A DNA stretch of 64,000 nucleotides from assembly GCF_003254395.2 (NCBI RefSeq), contig NC_037653.1:1674001-1738000 (forward strand), in the 5' to 3' direction. The notes beneath the pieces are model-generated. The model saw nothing but the letters and a program-made list of their open reading frames with translations. It did no database searches and was not told the origin of the DNA. A program made the translations under genes and the position numbers. Within the stretch, counting starts at the first letter, position 1, and each line of letters begins with the position of its first letter. The DNA is from Apis mellifera (lineage: Eukaryota > Arthropoda > Insecta > Hymenoptera > Apidae). This document shows positions 1 through 12,138 of the stretch, piece after piece.

Positions 1-779
1 GTAATTATATTATATTACATTACATGACTGAAAAATCATAATTCGCTGCAGCCAATAATAAATTGAGAAACGTTAAAATATTAAATGAATCGATATTAAA
101 GCGAATATTGCGTGCATCTTTATTTATAAAAATTAATCGGGCAATAAAATGAAGGAAAAGTTCAATGAATCAAATAATGATTTTAATTAGAAAGAAAAAA
201 ATCATATATTCATTTAAACAATTCATTTAAGATCCTTTTTGAACAATAATATTAATGGATTAACAAGTAATAACACGTTATAGATTTATAGATTTCTTTT
301 TTATAGTTTTAGATTAAATAGAATAATTCTAATACTATTTTGAAAAATAAATAATTCATACAAGGATCTTTTAAATGAATATTCAAGTTATTCTAATATA
401 TTAATAAATCCAATTAACAAATTTCGAATAAAATAAATAATCATTACAAAATATCGTACATTATTTTTCAGACTTGTATAAAAAAATCCCTATGCAGCAA
501 AAAATAGAGAGATAGAAAGAATTCAGATAACAGATCGATCGAATGATTTAATTGTCGCCCGATTCTTATCAGCTGAGGCGGATCTCCGACACAGAATCTT
601 TTGGTCCATTCACCTCTCTCTTGACCCGATTTCCGCCCGAGTACCGTACATAAGCTCTGATCGCTTGTTTGCAACTGGATGTGTATTCGCGATGTGTATA
701 CACTCTTGACGTCCGGCTTGATCGCGCGCTGTAGATTTAAGCGGCTTAAGTAGCGCGTGCGAAAATCAACAGTTCTTGC

Positions 780-810
780 GCGCATGCGCACAAGCAGCGC
801 ATGCGCTGCT
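780..810. promoter_or_regulatory. Paired NRF-1-like palindromes in a CpG island
   Basis: Two perfect GCGCATGCGC cores lie at 780-789 and 797-806, 17 bases apart. The second sits in an 18-base perfect palindrome at 793-810. GCGCATGCGC is the known site for NRF-1 and its fly counterpart Ewg, usually near transcription starts. The surrounding 560-860 is much more CpG-rich than its flanks, so an intragenic promoter or enhancer is possible. Confidence 0.5.
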
Positions 811-2221
811 CGCACGCTTTCGGCCGAGCCAATGCTCGATTATGCTCGTGCATTATCCTCTCGCATCGTGATCGTAATTAACAACGGCTAACTAATGACG
901 GCAACCTTGCAATGGAGATGTTATTTCTTTCTTCAACGATGATTAGAAAAGGAAAATTTGAGAAGGAATGTATCAAATAATATTCTATTCAAATAATACT
1001 CTTTTTCTTTTTCATGTTTTACAAATTTTAAGTCTATAATATTTCTCCTAAACGAATGATTTTTTCTTTTAACTTGAATAACTTAATATTCTTTTTTTTC
1101 ATAATAATATAAAAATTACGATTATTATTACATTAAAAATTACGAAATACGATTTAAAAAATTGATGTTGATCTTTGTAGAATCTATTATTGTGCATCTA
1201 TTTATTATAAAAATTAATATTGCATAATTTTTAATATTACATAACACATACCACACATTTCATTTAAATAAAACATTATATGATTGTTCTTATAGATATG
1301 AGTAAATAAGGTAATAAAATATATATTTGCATAATCATTTTTTATATAATATTTGACTATATTTATTTTATTATGCATTTTAGAAAAAGACTTTTCACCA
1401 TTCGAAATATCTAGTTATATATGTATTTGTTAAATAATAATTACAATATTATTTATACTTTTCAATATAAATTTAAAATGATTAATTGAAATAAATTCTT
1501 GTAATACTATTTCATGAAAAAAATTTTCTTATCATATACGATAGCGAAATAAATCTAGTGTCATATTTCAGTGTGACAAAATTATTTCAACAATAATTTC
1601 CGATATTTATTTTTATTTAAAATAAATTTCTTAGTTAGAAAGAATGAATTAGCTAAAATTTCAAGGAAAAATCTTTGAGAGTGGAAGAAACGACGAAATC
1701 CTAGTTTCTCGACACCTCGCAATCTTCCGATCGCACTTTCGCCATTCTTCCATTCACACCGCCAGTATTCTTTTCCGCTGTTCGCGTTTATCCGTGATCA
1801 GTGGAATTATACATATATTTTTCTCTTTCGTTGTCGAACGAAACGCTGTTTTGTAATATTGGGAAACGCTTAATTTTCATCGTCAATAATTACTAACCAA
1901 ATATAGAAATGATTCAATATAATTTGAGGCTTTATCATTCTAATAAAATTTTTATTTTTATTATATTGCAGAATAATTGCAAATATATGGAATTAATAAG
2001 AAAAAAATCATCGATATATTTAATTGTATAATTTATATCTATTCCATTTAGTAAATATAAATATGTAATTAGATTTTTAAAATATATGCAAGTACAAATT
2101 ATTATAATGAAATTATATATTTTGTTTCTCAAAAATAATTGGTAACGAAAATTGCATGTATATTTAATATATATATATGTAAAAAACATTAGAAATGAAG
2201 TTGATGCTAGAATATTAGGAC

Positions 2222-2253
2222 AGAATTATAACTACATTCGTAGTTATAATTCT
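2222..2253. repeat. Perfect 14-bp inverted repeat with 4-base loop
   Basis: The arms AGAATTATAACTAC (2222-2235) and GTAGTTATAATTCT (2240-2253) are exact reverse complements around the loop ATTC. The stem is too short for a normal pre-miRNA. No flanking target duplication was recognised. Confidence 0.85.
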
Positions 2254-4702
2254 TTTAAATGATATCCATTATTCGACAGTTAGTGAATTTTGATTCGGAG
2301 ACGATCGGTAATATTCGGGAATATTCGTGAAGTTGCTGCGTAACTATTGTCCTGTTCTCTTTCAGTCAATTCTTATTCATCGAATAGTGAAGAATGTGTT
2401 AAAATATAAAACGAAGCAATTTATTAATTAAAGGACGCTCAAACTTGGAGAAACAAAAAATAAAATGATGAGAAAAGCAATAAATCTAGGTCATAATGCA
2501 TGACAAAGCGAACATCTTTATCGAACGTCGTGAACCGATATTCGAGATAATCTCTCAGCTTCCGAGCGCTATACAGAGGAATATCTTTCTTTATTCTATT
2601 CTCACGAATATTGACCGACTTTTAATTCGATGAATTTATACGATTCCATTCTTTTCTATTCAAATATACAACTCTTCAACACCTTTGGGAGATAAATTTA
2701 TGATTTTCTTTCTTTATATTTATAGATAATTTATATTTTCTCTTTGGTTCGAAAGATCAAATATTTTACGTGGTATTATTAAAAGATTGCTTTTAATATT
2801 TATAAAATTAAGAAATATAAATATATTCATAACGTATGTATGTAAATGTAATATTATTTTTCGAAAATAAAAAATTCTAAATAATCTTTAGAATGTCATA
2901 GAAAAATTTTAATTTTTTCAAATAAAAAAAAAACATTCAAATATGATAATCAAATATAACATCATAAAAATTAAAAAAAATTTTTCAAAAAGTTCGAGAA
3001 TTAACTAAGCATTCTTTGTCTGGAGATGTAATCTTTGTTCGTGTACGTATTACAAATTTCACGGTTTTGCGAGCATTGCCAAATACGAAACCAGAATATG
3101 TGTATGTGTATATATATGATATTCTTGCAACGTTTTTTTACACAAAGAAAAATATTTCATTGAATATATACTTTGTGTTTTGTAAAAATTTTTTTATTAA
3201 TTTTAGATCGAATTATCAGAAAAATATATCAAAATAATCACATGAAAACTAAGCTTAAGGTACATTGAAAAAAATCCCTAGAAAAAGTTGAAATCGAAAA
3301 TATCTCAAATTAATCTTATCAATTGCGATTTAATTATCAGTTGAGTCCTCATTCTCATGTATGATTTCAAAAGAAAAAAAGATTATAAAAATAAAGTGTA
3401 AGAAAAGATGCTTCTCGAAGGCGATAAAGTGCAACGGTTCATCGACGAGCGCAGCGCCACTCTCCCTTTTACCCGTTTCTGCGCCTACTTAACCTAGCAA
3501 TTACTATAATTCCACAATCGATACCGGTCGTTAGCGACGAATGATTTAATGCTGCAACGAATCAGCCATCAGTAACGACGTGATCGAATCGAATCGATCG
3601 TTTCACGTACAACTTCAATTAAAATCAACTTAACCTAACTTCGTCAGATTCAATTTTTCGTTTCATCGTAACGTCGAAGCATCGCGATATTCGGGACAAA
3701 TAATCGTATGCGTCTTGTTGATTGCGAAACGAATTACAAGTTGGTAAGATATTTTATATCATTTTTTGAAAATCGAAGATTTGTCGCAAGATTTATATAA
3801 AATAATGTACGAATAAATAAGGAAATGCATATTTTTAATTAAATTCTATGAATTAATATAATATAAAAAATTTATATTTTTTAATATAATATAGAATTGA
3901 AGTAATATAATATATAATATATATATTTATTAATATTCTACGCATTAGTTCATAAGTATTAATTATCTGTTTCGCAAATGTTATAATCATGTATGTAAAT
4001 GAATTTTTAATCGATGCAAATATTCACACAATTAATAAAAAATGTTTTCGATAATTTAATTAATAATTATTAATTATAATTATAATTATTTGTTGTAATA
4101 AAATTTTTTAATTTATTTTTCTGTAATTTAATAAATTATATAAAAAACCGATATCTGAAAACCAATTTATAAATAATAGCATGCATAGAACTTGATGAAC
4201 AAATATAATAAAAATTATAAGCATTATAGATCAAGTAATGATGACTGAGATCGAATATTTAATTGTAGAAATTTTTATAATTTCTATGATTCCTAAAAAT
4301 TAGTATCAATCTTCTAATAAAAAAAAAAAATTCATATTTACTTTATATTTGATTTATATCGTGTTTGGACTCTAATTAAAATAAAAATTTTTACAATTAT
4401 ATATTTATATTATATATTTCATTATACTTGTGTTTTTCTTATTTATTCTTGTTATATTTATTCACTATATTTTTGTCGATAAGTTAGGTTACACGATATC
4501 GAACACCGAGAGACAATACTGAAACTAACCTATACCATAATTTTATCAGAATTTAACCAACCATTACTGTAATTGTTAACAATTTCTATAATTCAATAAT
4601 GTTATTAACTTTATTACATTACAATGGATCGTACGTTTCAATACTTATGAACGAATGCATGGATAAATCAATGAAAGAAAAAGAGATCGGTCCAAAACTT
4701 AC

Positions 4703-4794
4703 CCGGCAGGATAGGCGACTAGCTCACTGGTCGCGTCGCAGTCCAGGGCTGCATTGCTCGACACGGTTACGCCGAGCACGCGTTCCAGCTTGAT
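4703..4794 (-). CDS. MAPKBP1/WDR62-family gene, second coding exon
   Basis: On the minus strand a TTTATTTCAG acceptor is followed by 92 coding bases and a consensus donor (GG|GTAAGT). The exon encodes 30 residues plus the first two bases of a Gly codon. It begins IKLERVLGVTVSSN and ends LVAYPAG. The pattern LExVLGxT, then a CD pair, then AYPAG matches the conserved beginning of the WD40 domain in MAPKBP1 and WDR62, where AYPAG is followed by a CVVV-like strand. That next strand would lie on an exon below base 1. GC content is far above the flanking DNA, as expected for a coding exon in this genome. I saw no other exon of this gene between here and base 1. Confidence 0.92.
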
Positions 4795-4797
4795 CTG

Positions 4798-7263
4798 AAA
4801 TAAATTAAATATATTTCGAATTTGTTTTTTAACAATCGATTTTTATTTATATAAAATAAATAATTATTTATTATTTTCAAAAGTTTAAAAATGCGTTTCC
4901 GATTAACCGGTTCCTGCATGATAATTAAACACGCTCTATACTTGTTAACACTCGCAAGAGATTAAGAACCATTAATGAACGTGATCAATTAAACGGCCGT
5001 TAGACAGAGGATATATGTGTGACGACATAAATCATAGATATAATAGCGGTGTCTTGACAGTTTTGCGATCTACCCGGTTCTTATTAATATACTTATACGT
5101 TTCAGTCGGTAACATAGTTTTACGCAAGACTGGGGAAAATAGATTTTTGAAGTAGATATAATTATAAACGAGTATTTTTATTTTTTTCAACTAATGCAGG
5201 ATATTGCAAATAACTTTTGAGATATATATAAATTATTTTAAAATGAATATTTTATTGATAAAAGAAAATATTATTGTAAATAATACAGTAGTACAAATAA
5301 TGCAATATCTCCATTCAGAAGATCCGTTATTTGAACATTTCGTTATCTACATGTATTTCCCTAGATAAATATTCACATTTTGTTTATTTTTTTATTATAG
5401 ATATTACAGAAAAGATTCAATAGGAAATTGAAAGATCTGTTTAAAAGATATATTTGAAAAACTTGTATAATTTATTATCTGTGTTTAAATATAAATATAT
5501 ATAATGTTGAAAAATCAATTGTAATATAATTGAAAACTATTCATAACATTCATATAAAAAAATCATCATGTATTTCATCAAGCTTATTAATATTTTATTT
5601 ATATGTTATCTAATAAGTAAATAGTATTTGTTCTGTATTCTGTATAGACATTAAACGAAATATATGAAAATATTTCAATTATTTCAAGTTTTTCCAATTT
5701 TTCTCAAATTTTTGCAGATAAATTTTCTACTTCACTTCCTAACCTAACAAAAATCCTTACTTTTAGGCTACTTAAAAATTACACGAAAAGATGGCGCAGA
5801 GATCGATCGATGCACGCGCCTCAATCGAACCGTGACCAATCCAGAAAAGAATCTAGATAGTGGAAGAGAAGGTCGTGAGAGAGGAAAAAAATTAGAAAAT
5901 TCACTTACTAAACTACCGGTGCATCGATCTGAAATGCCTCGCAAAGGCGGAGTTTGTTAATACAGCGTGCTTCCGTTTTTTTCACGGCTGTCGGCAGAAG
6001 TTGAGAGAAACTCGTCAGATCGATATCAGCAAGACGGTGCGCGGCGTAACGAGAATACTACATACCCGACTCGTTCTCCATCGTCTGCTCGACTTCTCGA
6101 ACGAGATTCACTACACGTGACCATTCATAGCCAGTTTATAGGCCACCAATATTATTTCGTCGTAAAACTTGTTTTACTCCTACGCGTTTTATCGTCGGTT
6201 GAAAAAAATCCTTGACGTTTAACAATATCACAAGAATAAAGAGATTTTCTTCTTCTGAATAATTTTAGTTCTTCGAGCGAAAAATTTTATTATGGCCATT
6301 TTTAATTTCTTTTATTTCTTTTTCAGGCATTTATAAATTATATAAATGATTCTCTAAAATAAATTATATAAATATTTTAAAAAACTATTTTAAAAAAGTT
6401 TTCGATATATCGATAATATTGTTAAAATTAAGTTAAGAGAAAGAATTTTTATTATTTTTTCTTATTCTTAAATTATCATTAGAAATATTATTATAATATT
6501 ATTAAATATTATTATCTATAAATCTATTAAAATTTTAGATATCGTAAATTGATTATATTTTTTTATTTTTTAAATAGTATAGAATTTAAATTTTCTACTT
6601 GCGTTGATTTATTTCAAATTTTCTTCAGTTTCGATTCAGATTTTGTTGCATCATGGAAATAATTATGTGGTAATTGTGGCATTGTTGCATAATCAGAGTT
6701 GTCTTGAAGAAAGATGATTCGAGTATCCGACTACCAGTAACGGTATAATTAAGGGCACTTAAACGCTATAATACCACTGCTTCCGTAACTCGAGAAAAAC
6801 AATCTATGGTTTGAACTTGATTTGCAACAAAAACTTGTATCCCTTTCCGCCTCGTCAGCTTCCATCATTAAGGATATGATTGGTCAGAAAGGTTATCTGT
6901 TGGCAATATATATTTGAGTCACAATATTAAAAACTTATAATAATTTTATTGTTTGCAATTATAATATGCAATTATAATTGTAGAATAAAATTGATTTCTA
7001 AAATAATATAATTATTAAATTTTATAGAATTCTTTTCTTCTTTAAGAAAGTTTACATTTTTAGATTGTTTGACATTTAATTTGTATATAATTTCCAAAAA
7101 TTGAAGAAATTCTTCTAAAATCTGCAAATATTAAATCTAACATTATTTTATGAACATGATAACACAGACTTTATTTTAATCTATATACATAAAAAAAGTA
7201 TAGTAAAATTATTACACATATTAATTGAAAGACAAAAGTATTGGAATGAGATAATTTTTGTAT
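4798..7263. other. AT-rich intronic DNA, no gene seen
   Basis: Contains a CpG-richer patch at about 5785-6215 with an AAGATGGCGC motif at 5788-5797. An 82-codon frame there starts without ATG and resembles no family I know, so it is left uncalled. Confidence 0.5.
5738..5748. repeat. Short telomere-like CCTAACCTAAC motif
   Basis: Two CCTAA units in otherwise AT-rich intron. Similar short tracts occur near 51475 and 52180. They are too short to be telomere remnants on their own. Confidence 0.5.
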
Positions 7264-7329
7264 AATAAAAGTGTTTAGCAATTTTATAAATCATAATTTA
7301 AAATATTAAATTCTATTCCTTTTTTTATT
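7264..7329 (+). pseudogene. trnM: Degraded mitochondrial trnM-like sequence in NUMT A
   Basis: A seven-base acceptor pairing is possible (AATAAAA at 7264-7270 with TTTTATT at 7323-7329). A CAT anticodon triplet sits at 7292-7294, the right distance from the 5' end. The anticodon stem has two mismatches, so the assignment leans on position: trnM precedes trnQ in the Apis order. Confidence 0.5.
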
Positions 7330-7389
7330 TATTTTAGTGTCTAAGCACATAAAATTTTGAATTTTATAGTATTAATTAAATTAATAAAT
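7327..7389 (+). pseudogene. trnQ: Mitochondrial tRNA-Gln(UUG) copy in NUMT A
   Basis: The acceptor arms ATTTATT (7327-7333) and AATAAAT (7383-7389) pair perfectly. The anticodon stem TAAAA/TTTTA is perfect around a seven-base loop with TTG at 7357-7359. The T-stem is ATTAA/TTAAT and the D-stem is short. The fold is intact, but the AT-only stems and small loops are mitochondrial in type. Confidence 0.85.
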
Positions 7390-7454
7390 TGGATATTAGT
7401 TAATTCTTTATAATATTTAAATTGCATTTAAAAATTAATATAAATTATATCTAA
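7390..7454 (+). pseudogene. trnA: Mitochondrial tRNA-Ala(UGC) copy in NUMT A
   Basis: The acceptor TGGATAT (7390-7396) pairs with ATATCTA (7447-7453), with one G-T wobble. The anticodon stem TTTAA/TTAAA is perfect around a loop carrying TGC. It abuts trnQ with no spacer and is followed six bases later by trnI. Confidence 0.85.
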
Positions 7455-7460
7455 ACTAAA

Positions 7461-7529
7461 AGTAATATGTCTGATAAAAGAAATATTTTGATAAAATATT
7501 CATGTATATAAATTCATATACTGTTACTT
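7461..7529 (+). pseudogene. trnI: Mitochondrial tRNA-Ile(GAU) copy in NUMT A
   Basis: All arms can be folded. The acceptor AGTAATA (7461-7467) pairs with TGTTACT (7522-7528), one wobble. The anticodon stem is ATATT/AATAT with loop TTGATAA. The T-stem GTATA/TATAC is perfect. At 69 bases it is normal length and directly precedes nad2, as in honey bee mitochondria. Confidence 0.9.
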
Positions 7530-8412
7530 AACAATAATTAATTGATTAATAAAATTAATTATTGTTTATTTTCTTCATAAATTATACTTTTAGTTACACT
7601 TTTTGCATTAATAATGAATTCGAATAATATATTTTGTTCAATGAATACTTATAGAATTTGAAACTATCATTAGGATTAGGCTAATTAATATTAAATCTCA
7701 TAATAAAATTCCTAGATTAATCTATTATATAGTCTCAGTAATTTCAAGAATTTTTTTATTTTTTATAATTATTGTATACCTATCATCAATTAGATTTGTC
7801 AAATCAGACATTTTTAATTTTATTTTTCTTAAAAATTGGAACTTTCCCTTTTCATTTTTGAATAATTTTCTCTTATGAAATGATAAATTTTTAAAACAAA
7901 TTTTTCTAATGTCAACATTAATTAAATTTATTCCAATTTATATAATAGTTTCAATAACTAAAATTAATTCATGAACATTATTCTTTTTAATTGTAAATAA
8001 ATTTTATATATTTCATTTTATGCAAATAAATTTTATACACTAAAAAAATTATTAGGCATGCTCAACAATTTTTAATTCATTTTATTTTATTTTCATTTTA
8101 GATTTAAATAAAGATATATTTGTTATTTTAATTATTTCATATTCAATTAATTAGATTTTTAAATAAATTTAATATTCAAAATTTTAATTTTATATTTTAT
8201 AATAAATAATTTTACTAGCTTTTGTAATCAAATGAAATTTAATTTTTATAATTAGAGTTAGAACAAAAATCTATAACCGAGTTTTATTTTTTTTAATACT
8301 TTCAAGAATATTAATAATTTGAAATTATCTTATTATCCTAAAACATGTATTTTTAAAAATAAATTTAAAAAAAAAATCAAATTTATGGATTCGAATTTCC
8401 AAAGTTTTTTAA
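7530..8412 (+). pseudogene. nad2: NUMT copy of nad2 (NADH dehydrogenase subunit 2), frameshifted
   Basis: With TGA read as Trp, ATA as Met and AGA as Ser, the middle of this stretch reads as ND2, a membrane subunit of complex I. The hallmark IGTFPFHFW lies at 7835-7861, followed by SYEMMNF, then KQIFLMSTL and IPIYMMVSMTKINSWTLFF. Two single-base changes break the frame: one at the A run at 7831-7835 and one near 7890. Several stop codons follow in the 3' third. The start is set by the end of trnI and the end is approximate. It cannot be expressed with the nuclear code. Confidence 0.88.
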
Positions 8413-9163
8413 ATTGTATAATTTCAATTAACATTTCTTTATTTCTACATTGCATGAATCATACTCGTATCAAATATTATATTTATTATTTCAAATAATT
8501 TTCAACGAATAAATTTATCATTGTTTTCACAAATTAACTAAAAAATCTAAATATTTAATGGAAAGATGCAAATTTTAATTCGTCATAAAATTCAGTTGGT
8601 ATAAATGTTATTGCAAAAATATTTATGAACAGTATTGCATGTGTTGAACCGTCATAAATCGATCATTACAGTGAAGGAAAAAGTTGGCGACAATAGAATC
8701 GGCGATCGCGTCATAACGAGTCGAAGCAATCTTTACGCGAGTAAAGCGATCGCACCGATCGTAGTAAATTTCCGTCACGGCGGAAGTTATGCGACTCGCG
8801 TATATGGTCCGTGAAGAATCGAGATCGGTGTAGGCAGAGAGAAGGTGTGCTCATGTATCATGACTACGGCCGCTAGAGCGACATTGATTCGTTACACGCA
8901 CGATTAGTTCACCTCGTGTGGGCGTCTTAAACGATATTCAAAAATGTTCATTGCACGGAATATAATAATAGACGGAATTGATTCGATTCCTTACGGAAAG
9001 TACCACGAAATCCAAGAAATCCTATTGATAAATCCATAATATTATGTTATATAACAATTTATTCGTGTCTTTTTCAATCGTTACAGAGAAAAAATTATTA
9101 AGATCCGTCTACGCGATTATCTTTCTCATCTCGCTCTCACTGTCGCGTCGCGCCGATCTGCTC
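8413..9163. other. Intronic DNA with a CpG-rich patch
   Basis: After the NUMT, 8640-8960 is notably CpG-rich. It contains GCGATCGC twice (near 8702 and 8748) and a small CTTTAC/GTAAAG inverted repeat. No reading frame is convincing. An intronic regulatory element is possible. Confidence 0.4.
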
Positions 9164-9228
9164 TTTCGGCTATTTTCGGCTATTCTCGGCTATTTTCGGC
9201 TATTCTCGGCTATTTTCGGTTTTTTCGG
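9164..9228 (+). repeat. 10-bp minisatellite, about six units
   Basis: The unit TATTTTCGGC alternates with TATTCTCGGC, giving a 20-bp higher period across five clear units; a degenerate unit with TTTTTTCGG follows. It lies in a CpG-rich patch that begins near 9100. Confidence 0.85.
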
Positions 9229-12115
9229 ATTTTCTGGCCGATCGATATCCCGATTCCTGACGGAATCTAACTTGTCGGTTGAAATTTGTTAGTCTAATAT
9301 AAAGTATCGTAAACGAGTTATTATATAAGTAACATATTCAATTTTAATAAAACTAATATAACGAAATTTATGTCCTTGCATATTTTATATATAAAATATC
9401 ATAAGATATCGTAAATGAAGATCTGAAAAGTTGTGAATAACATTAGAAAAGTAACATTATTAATGATATTGTTCGAATACAATATCTGAATATGCAATCT
9501 AAGAATTATTGAAATAAAATTGTTGTTCAGATAGATTGAATATTAGATATAGATTTTATTAAAATAAAATCTATAGTTATACTGGACATGGAATCACAAA
9601 AGATTAATTTAAGGATGATTTTTGAACGAAACGAATAGAAATTAATCGAAACTTATTATATTTATATTATAAAACTAGAGAATAAAATTGTATTTACAAA
9701 AACTGCACAATTTTACTCTTTGCCTTTTAAACGTTAAAAAAGAAGATTGATTCAAGTTTCAGAGAAAGTACAAGTAATTATTCGCGGGGTGAAAATCTTT
9801 CATTTATGAGCAGCTGATCGATCACCACAATGACCGGAGAAAATCACGTTAAAGTGACAGGTAGAAAGGGAAGGCCATGATTAAACAGAAAACGGTGAAA
9901 TGGATGAAAACTTGGCGGCGTGTTTTCAGTAATTTAACAAACTCTCCACTCGTTTTATTATATTACTAATATAACGATGTTAATAACGATGTTCACAGAT
10001 TTCTCTCGAACCAAGAAACACTTTTACATCACTTTTCACGGTTAGAAAACTTTAATTCGAATCACTGATTCGAAAATCGAACACGAGATGGTTAATCTAA
10101 TCCAAAGAGTTTTCTCGTACAAACTTGTCTCTGAATTTTGCGATGAAATAAAATCTCAGATGTATTATGAAATTTATCAAATGAACTTTTTTTATAAAAA
10201 TGACGTCCATTTTTTGAAAATTAATAAATCGAATAATTTTATGTTATTAATAATTTTAATTCAATTATCGTTTTAATATTAAAATATATTAATGTTTTGG
10301 TTAATTTTATTATCGAGATTATATAATAAATAAATTATAATTTTGAAATTAGAAAGACATATATATGTATATCTGTATATATATTTCACATATATTCAAA
10401 TGTATTATATTTATATATTATCACATATAAAATTTTTTAAAAATATCGATTTAATTGTTATAATTTTAGATTATAATTTCATGCAAATTTTGAGATTTCT
10501 AGAAACTAAAAAATAAATTAAAATAATATTTCTGTTAATAAAATAAAAATAATAATCGCGTTCTTAAATATACAAAATAAAGACACGTTTAAAAGATCTC
10601 ATTGGTCCTTGCATGTGACCAATCCGCGACTTCCAACTTTCTCTCGATCGATTGCCACTAGCGTATCAGAAATTACTAAATTACTTAATAGCTCGCGACC
10701 AATCTCGAGAGACGGAACAATTCGGAACGAAACAATGAGATCTCTCCTCCTCCTCTTCCATTTATTGCCGAGAGAGAGACCTTAAACGGAAAGTTGGCCA
10801 GGAATTACGTTGCGATACGATAGTTATATACACAGTAGAATAGTTTCTATTTTAAGTTGCGAATTTTTACTTTTTTAATACATATTGTTATCAATTCTTG
10901 AAAATAGAACTTTATAATGATCTTCGAGCGAAGAATGCTAAAGTGTGAGATAAATTATTGAACGATTCTTTTGATCAAAGGATTTTTTTCAAAAAAATTC
11001 TTTATTCAAATATATATATAATTATTAAATATAATTATTAACATGTAAATAAAATTATCATGGAATATTAGAAAAGAAATATTTTAAAATAAAATAATAT
11101 AATTTTTCAAAAGAAAAATTCATTACAATATTCTTTTGGTAAATTTTTCATTGCATTTGACCAAAAACTTTGTTGAAAATAATGTTCTTGTATATCCAAA
11201 TGACGTAATAATATTTTTCCATAATATATTTTTATTCACAATAATTAATGAATTTATAATTATTCATGAAATTAATAAATTATAATTATCAAACAATATC
11301 CTTACGAATAATACATTCGTTCTGCTCCGTCCAGAATACGACCTCGTTAAATCGATATTTTGGATATCAATGACAAGTGATATTTCTTATGCAGTAATTT
11401 GTTGGCTTTAATATTATAACTGACAAAACTGTACTATAAGTATTATAAATACTGCATATGGACAAGTCGTTACGAAGAAAAACTTATAGAATAGTATAAA
11501 CATCATAGAGGAACAGAGATCGTCGATCAGTTCGAAAAACTATCTTGTTAATCGACCTACACTGTGTCGATTGGTCCATGGAAATCGTAACGCGCCGGAT
11601 GTGGGCACGAGAATGCGCGTGCCACGGATTTTCTGTCTATGTACATCTATGGTCGTTGTACGGAAGGTTTCGTAACGAACGTCGCTGCCGTTTCACAGAA
11701 CACGGGCTGCAAAACGCGTGCCAGTGTCGTAAGGTGTGCCAGAGAAACCAGCTGTGTACACGGATGCCATAAAACGACTAGAGATCGTCTAAGGATCTTG
11801 TGCCCGATGATGGCTATAAATTATATCTATTCTGTCGACCTTTCTCTTTTCTCATCGATTATTTAATTTCCGGCATTAATTTGCTGAATTTGCACTTGCA
11901 CATCGATCATATATATTAAAGTATATAAAAAAAAATTGAAATTACTTTTTTTTTTTATATTGAATTATTCGTTAATTTTAAATATTAATTCGAAATTAAT
12001 GTTACAAATATTAATACGGTAAATATAACATGTATATATAAAAGTAGAAAAGATTCGAGAATAATATTTTTAAAATATCCAACAAAGGTATATTGATTCT
12101 TATTCTCTTCTTATT
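9229..12115. other. AT-rich intronic DNA, no gene seen
   Basis: Mostly low-complexity A/T. A GC-richer island at about 11540-11790 holds two overlapping 75-codon frames with many cysteines; neither resembles a known protein. A second moderate island is at 10600-10820. Confidence 0.45.
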
Positions 12116-12138
12116 GAGCTCAGGCTTGACCTGAGCTC
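12116..12138. repeat. Perfect 9-bp inverted repeat at the edge of a dispersed repeat
   Basis: GAGCTCAGG (12116-12124) and CCTGAGCTC (12130-12138) are exact reverse complements around CTTGA. The 3' arm lies within the segment shared with the copy at 26966. Confidence 0.85.

Larger units (their letters stand above)
1..4702 (-). other. Part of intron 2 of the MAPKBP1/WDR62-family gene
   Basis: The donor at 4697-4702 (GTAAGT on the minus strand) opens this intron, and its acceptor is outside the window. The stretch is AT-rich low-complexity DNA with one CpG-rich island at about 560-860 carrying two NRF-1-like palindromes, a moderately GC-rich patch at about 1680-1830, and a long perfect hairpin at 2222-2253. 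I found no exon with the expected next WD40 strand. Confidence 0.6.
7264..8412 (+). other. NUMT A: nuclear copy of mitochondrial trnM-trnQ-trnA-trnI-nad2
   Basis: A run of tRNA cloverleaves packed end to end leads straight into a nad2 frame readable only with the invertebrate mitochondrial code. This is the compact layout of an insect mitochondrial genome, not of nuclear DNA. The order Q-A-I-nad2, all on one strand, matches what I know of Apis and is not the ancestral insect order. The nad2 part has at least two frameshifts, so it is a non-functional nuclear insertion. It lies antisense to the host gene, inside its first intron. Outer limits are approximate: the trnM copy is degraded and the nad2 C-terminus is hard to delimit. 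Confidence 0.9.

Noticed and set aside
468..815. 115-codon minus frame near the window start as the next WDR62 exon
   Set aside because: It does not continue the WD40 sequence expected after AYPAG. It overlaps a CpG island with NRF-1 palindromes.
7100..7260. Extension of NUMT A upstream into trnS and trnE
   Set aside because: I could not fold acceptable tRNAs there, so the left edge was kept at the trnM-like copy.
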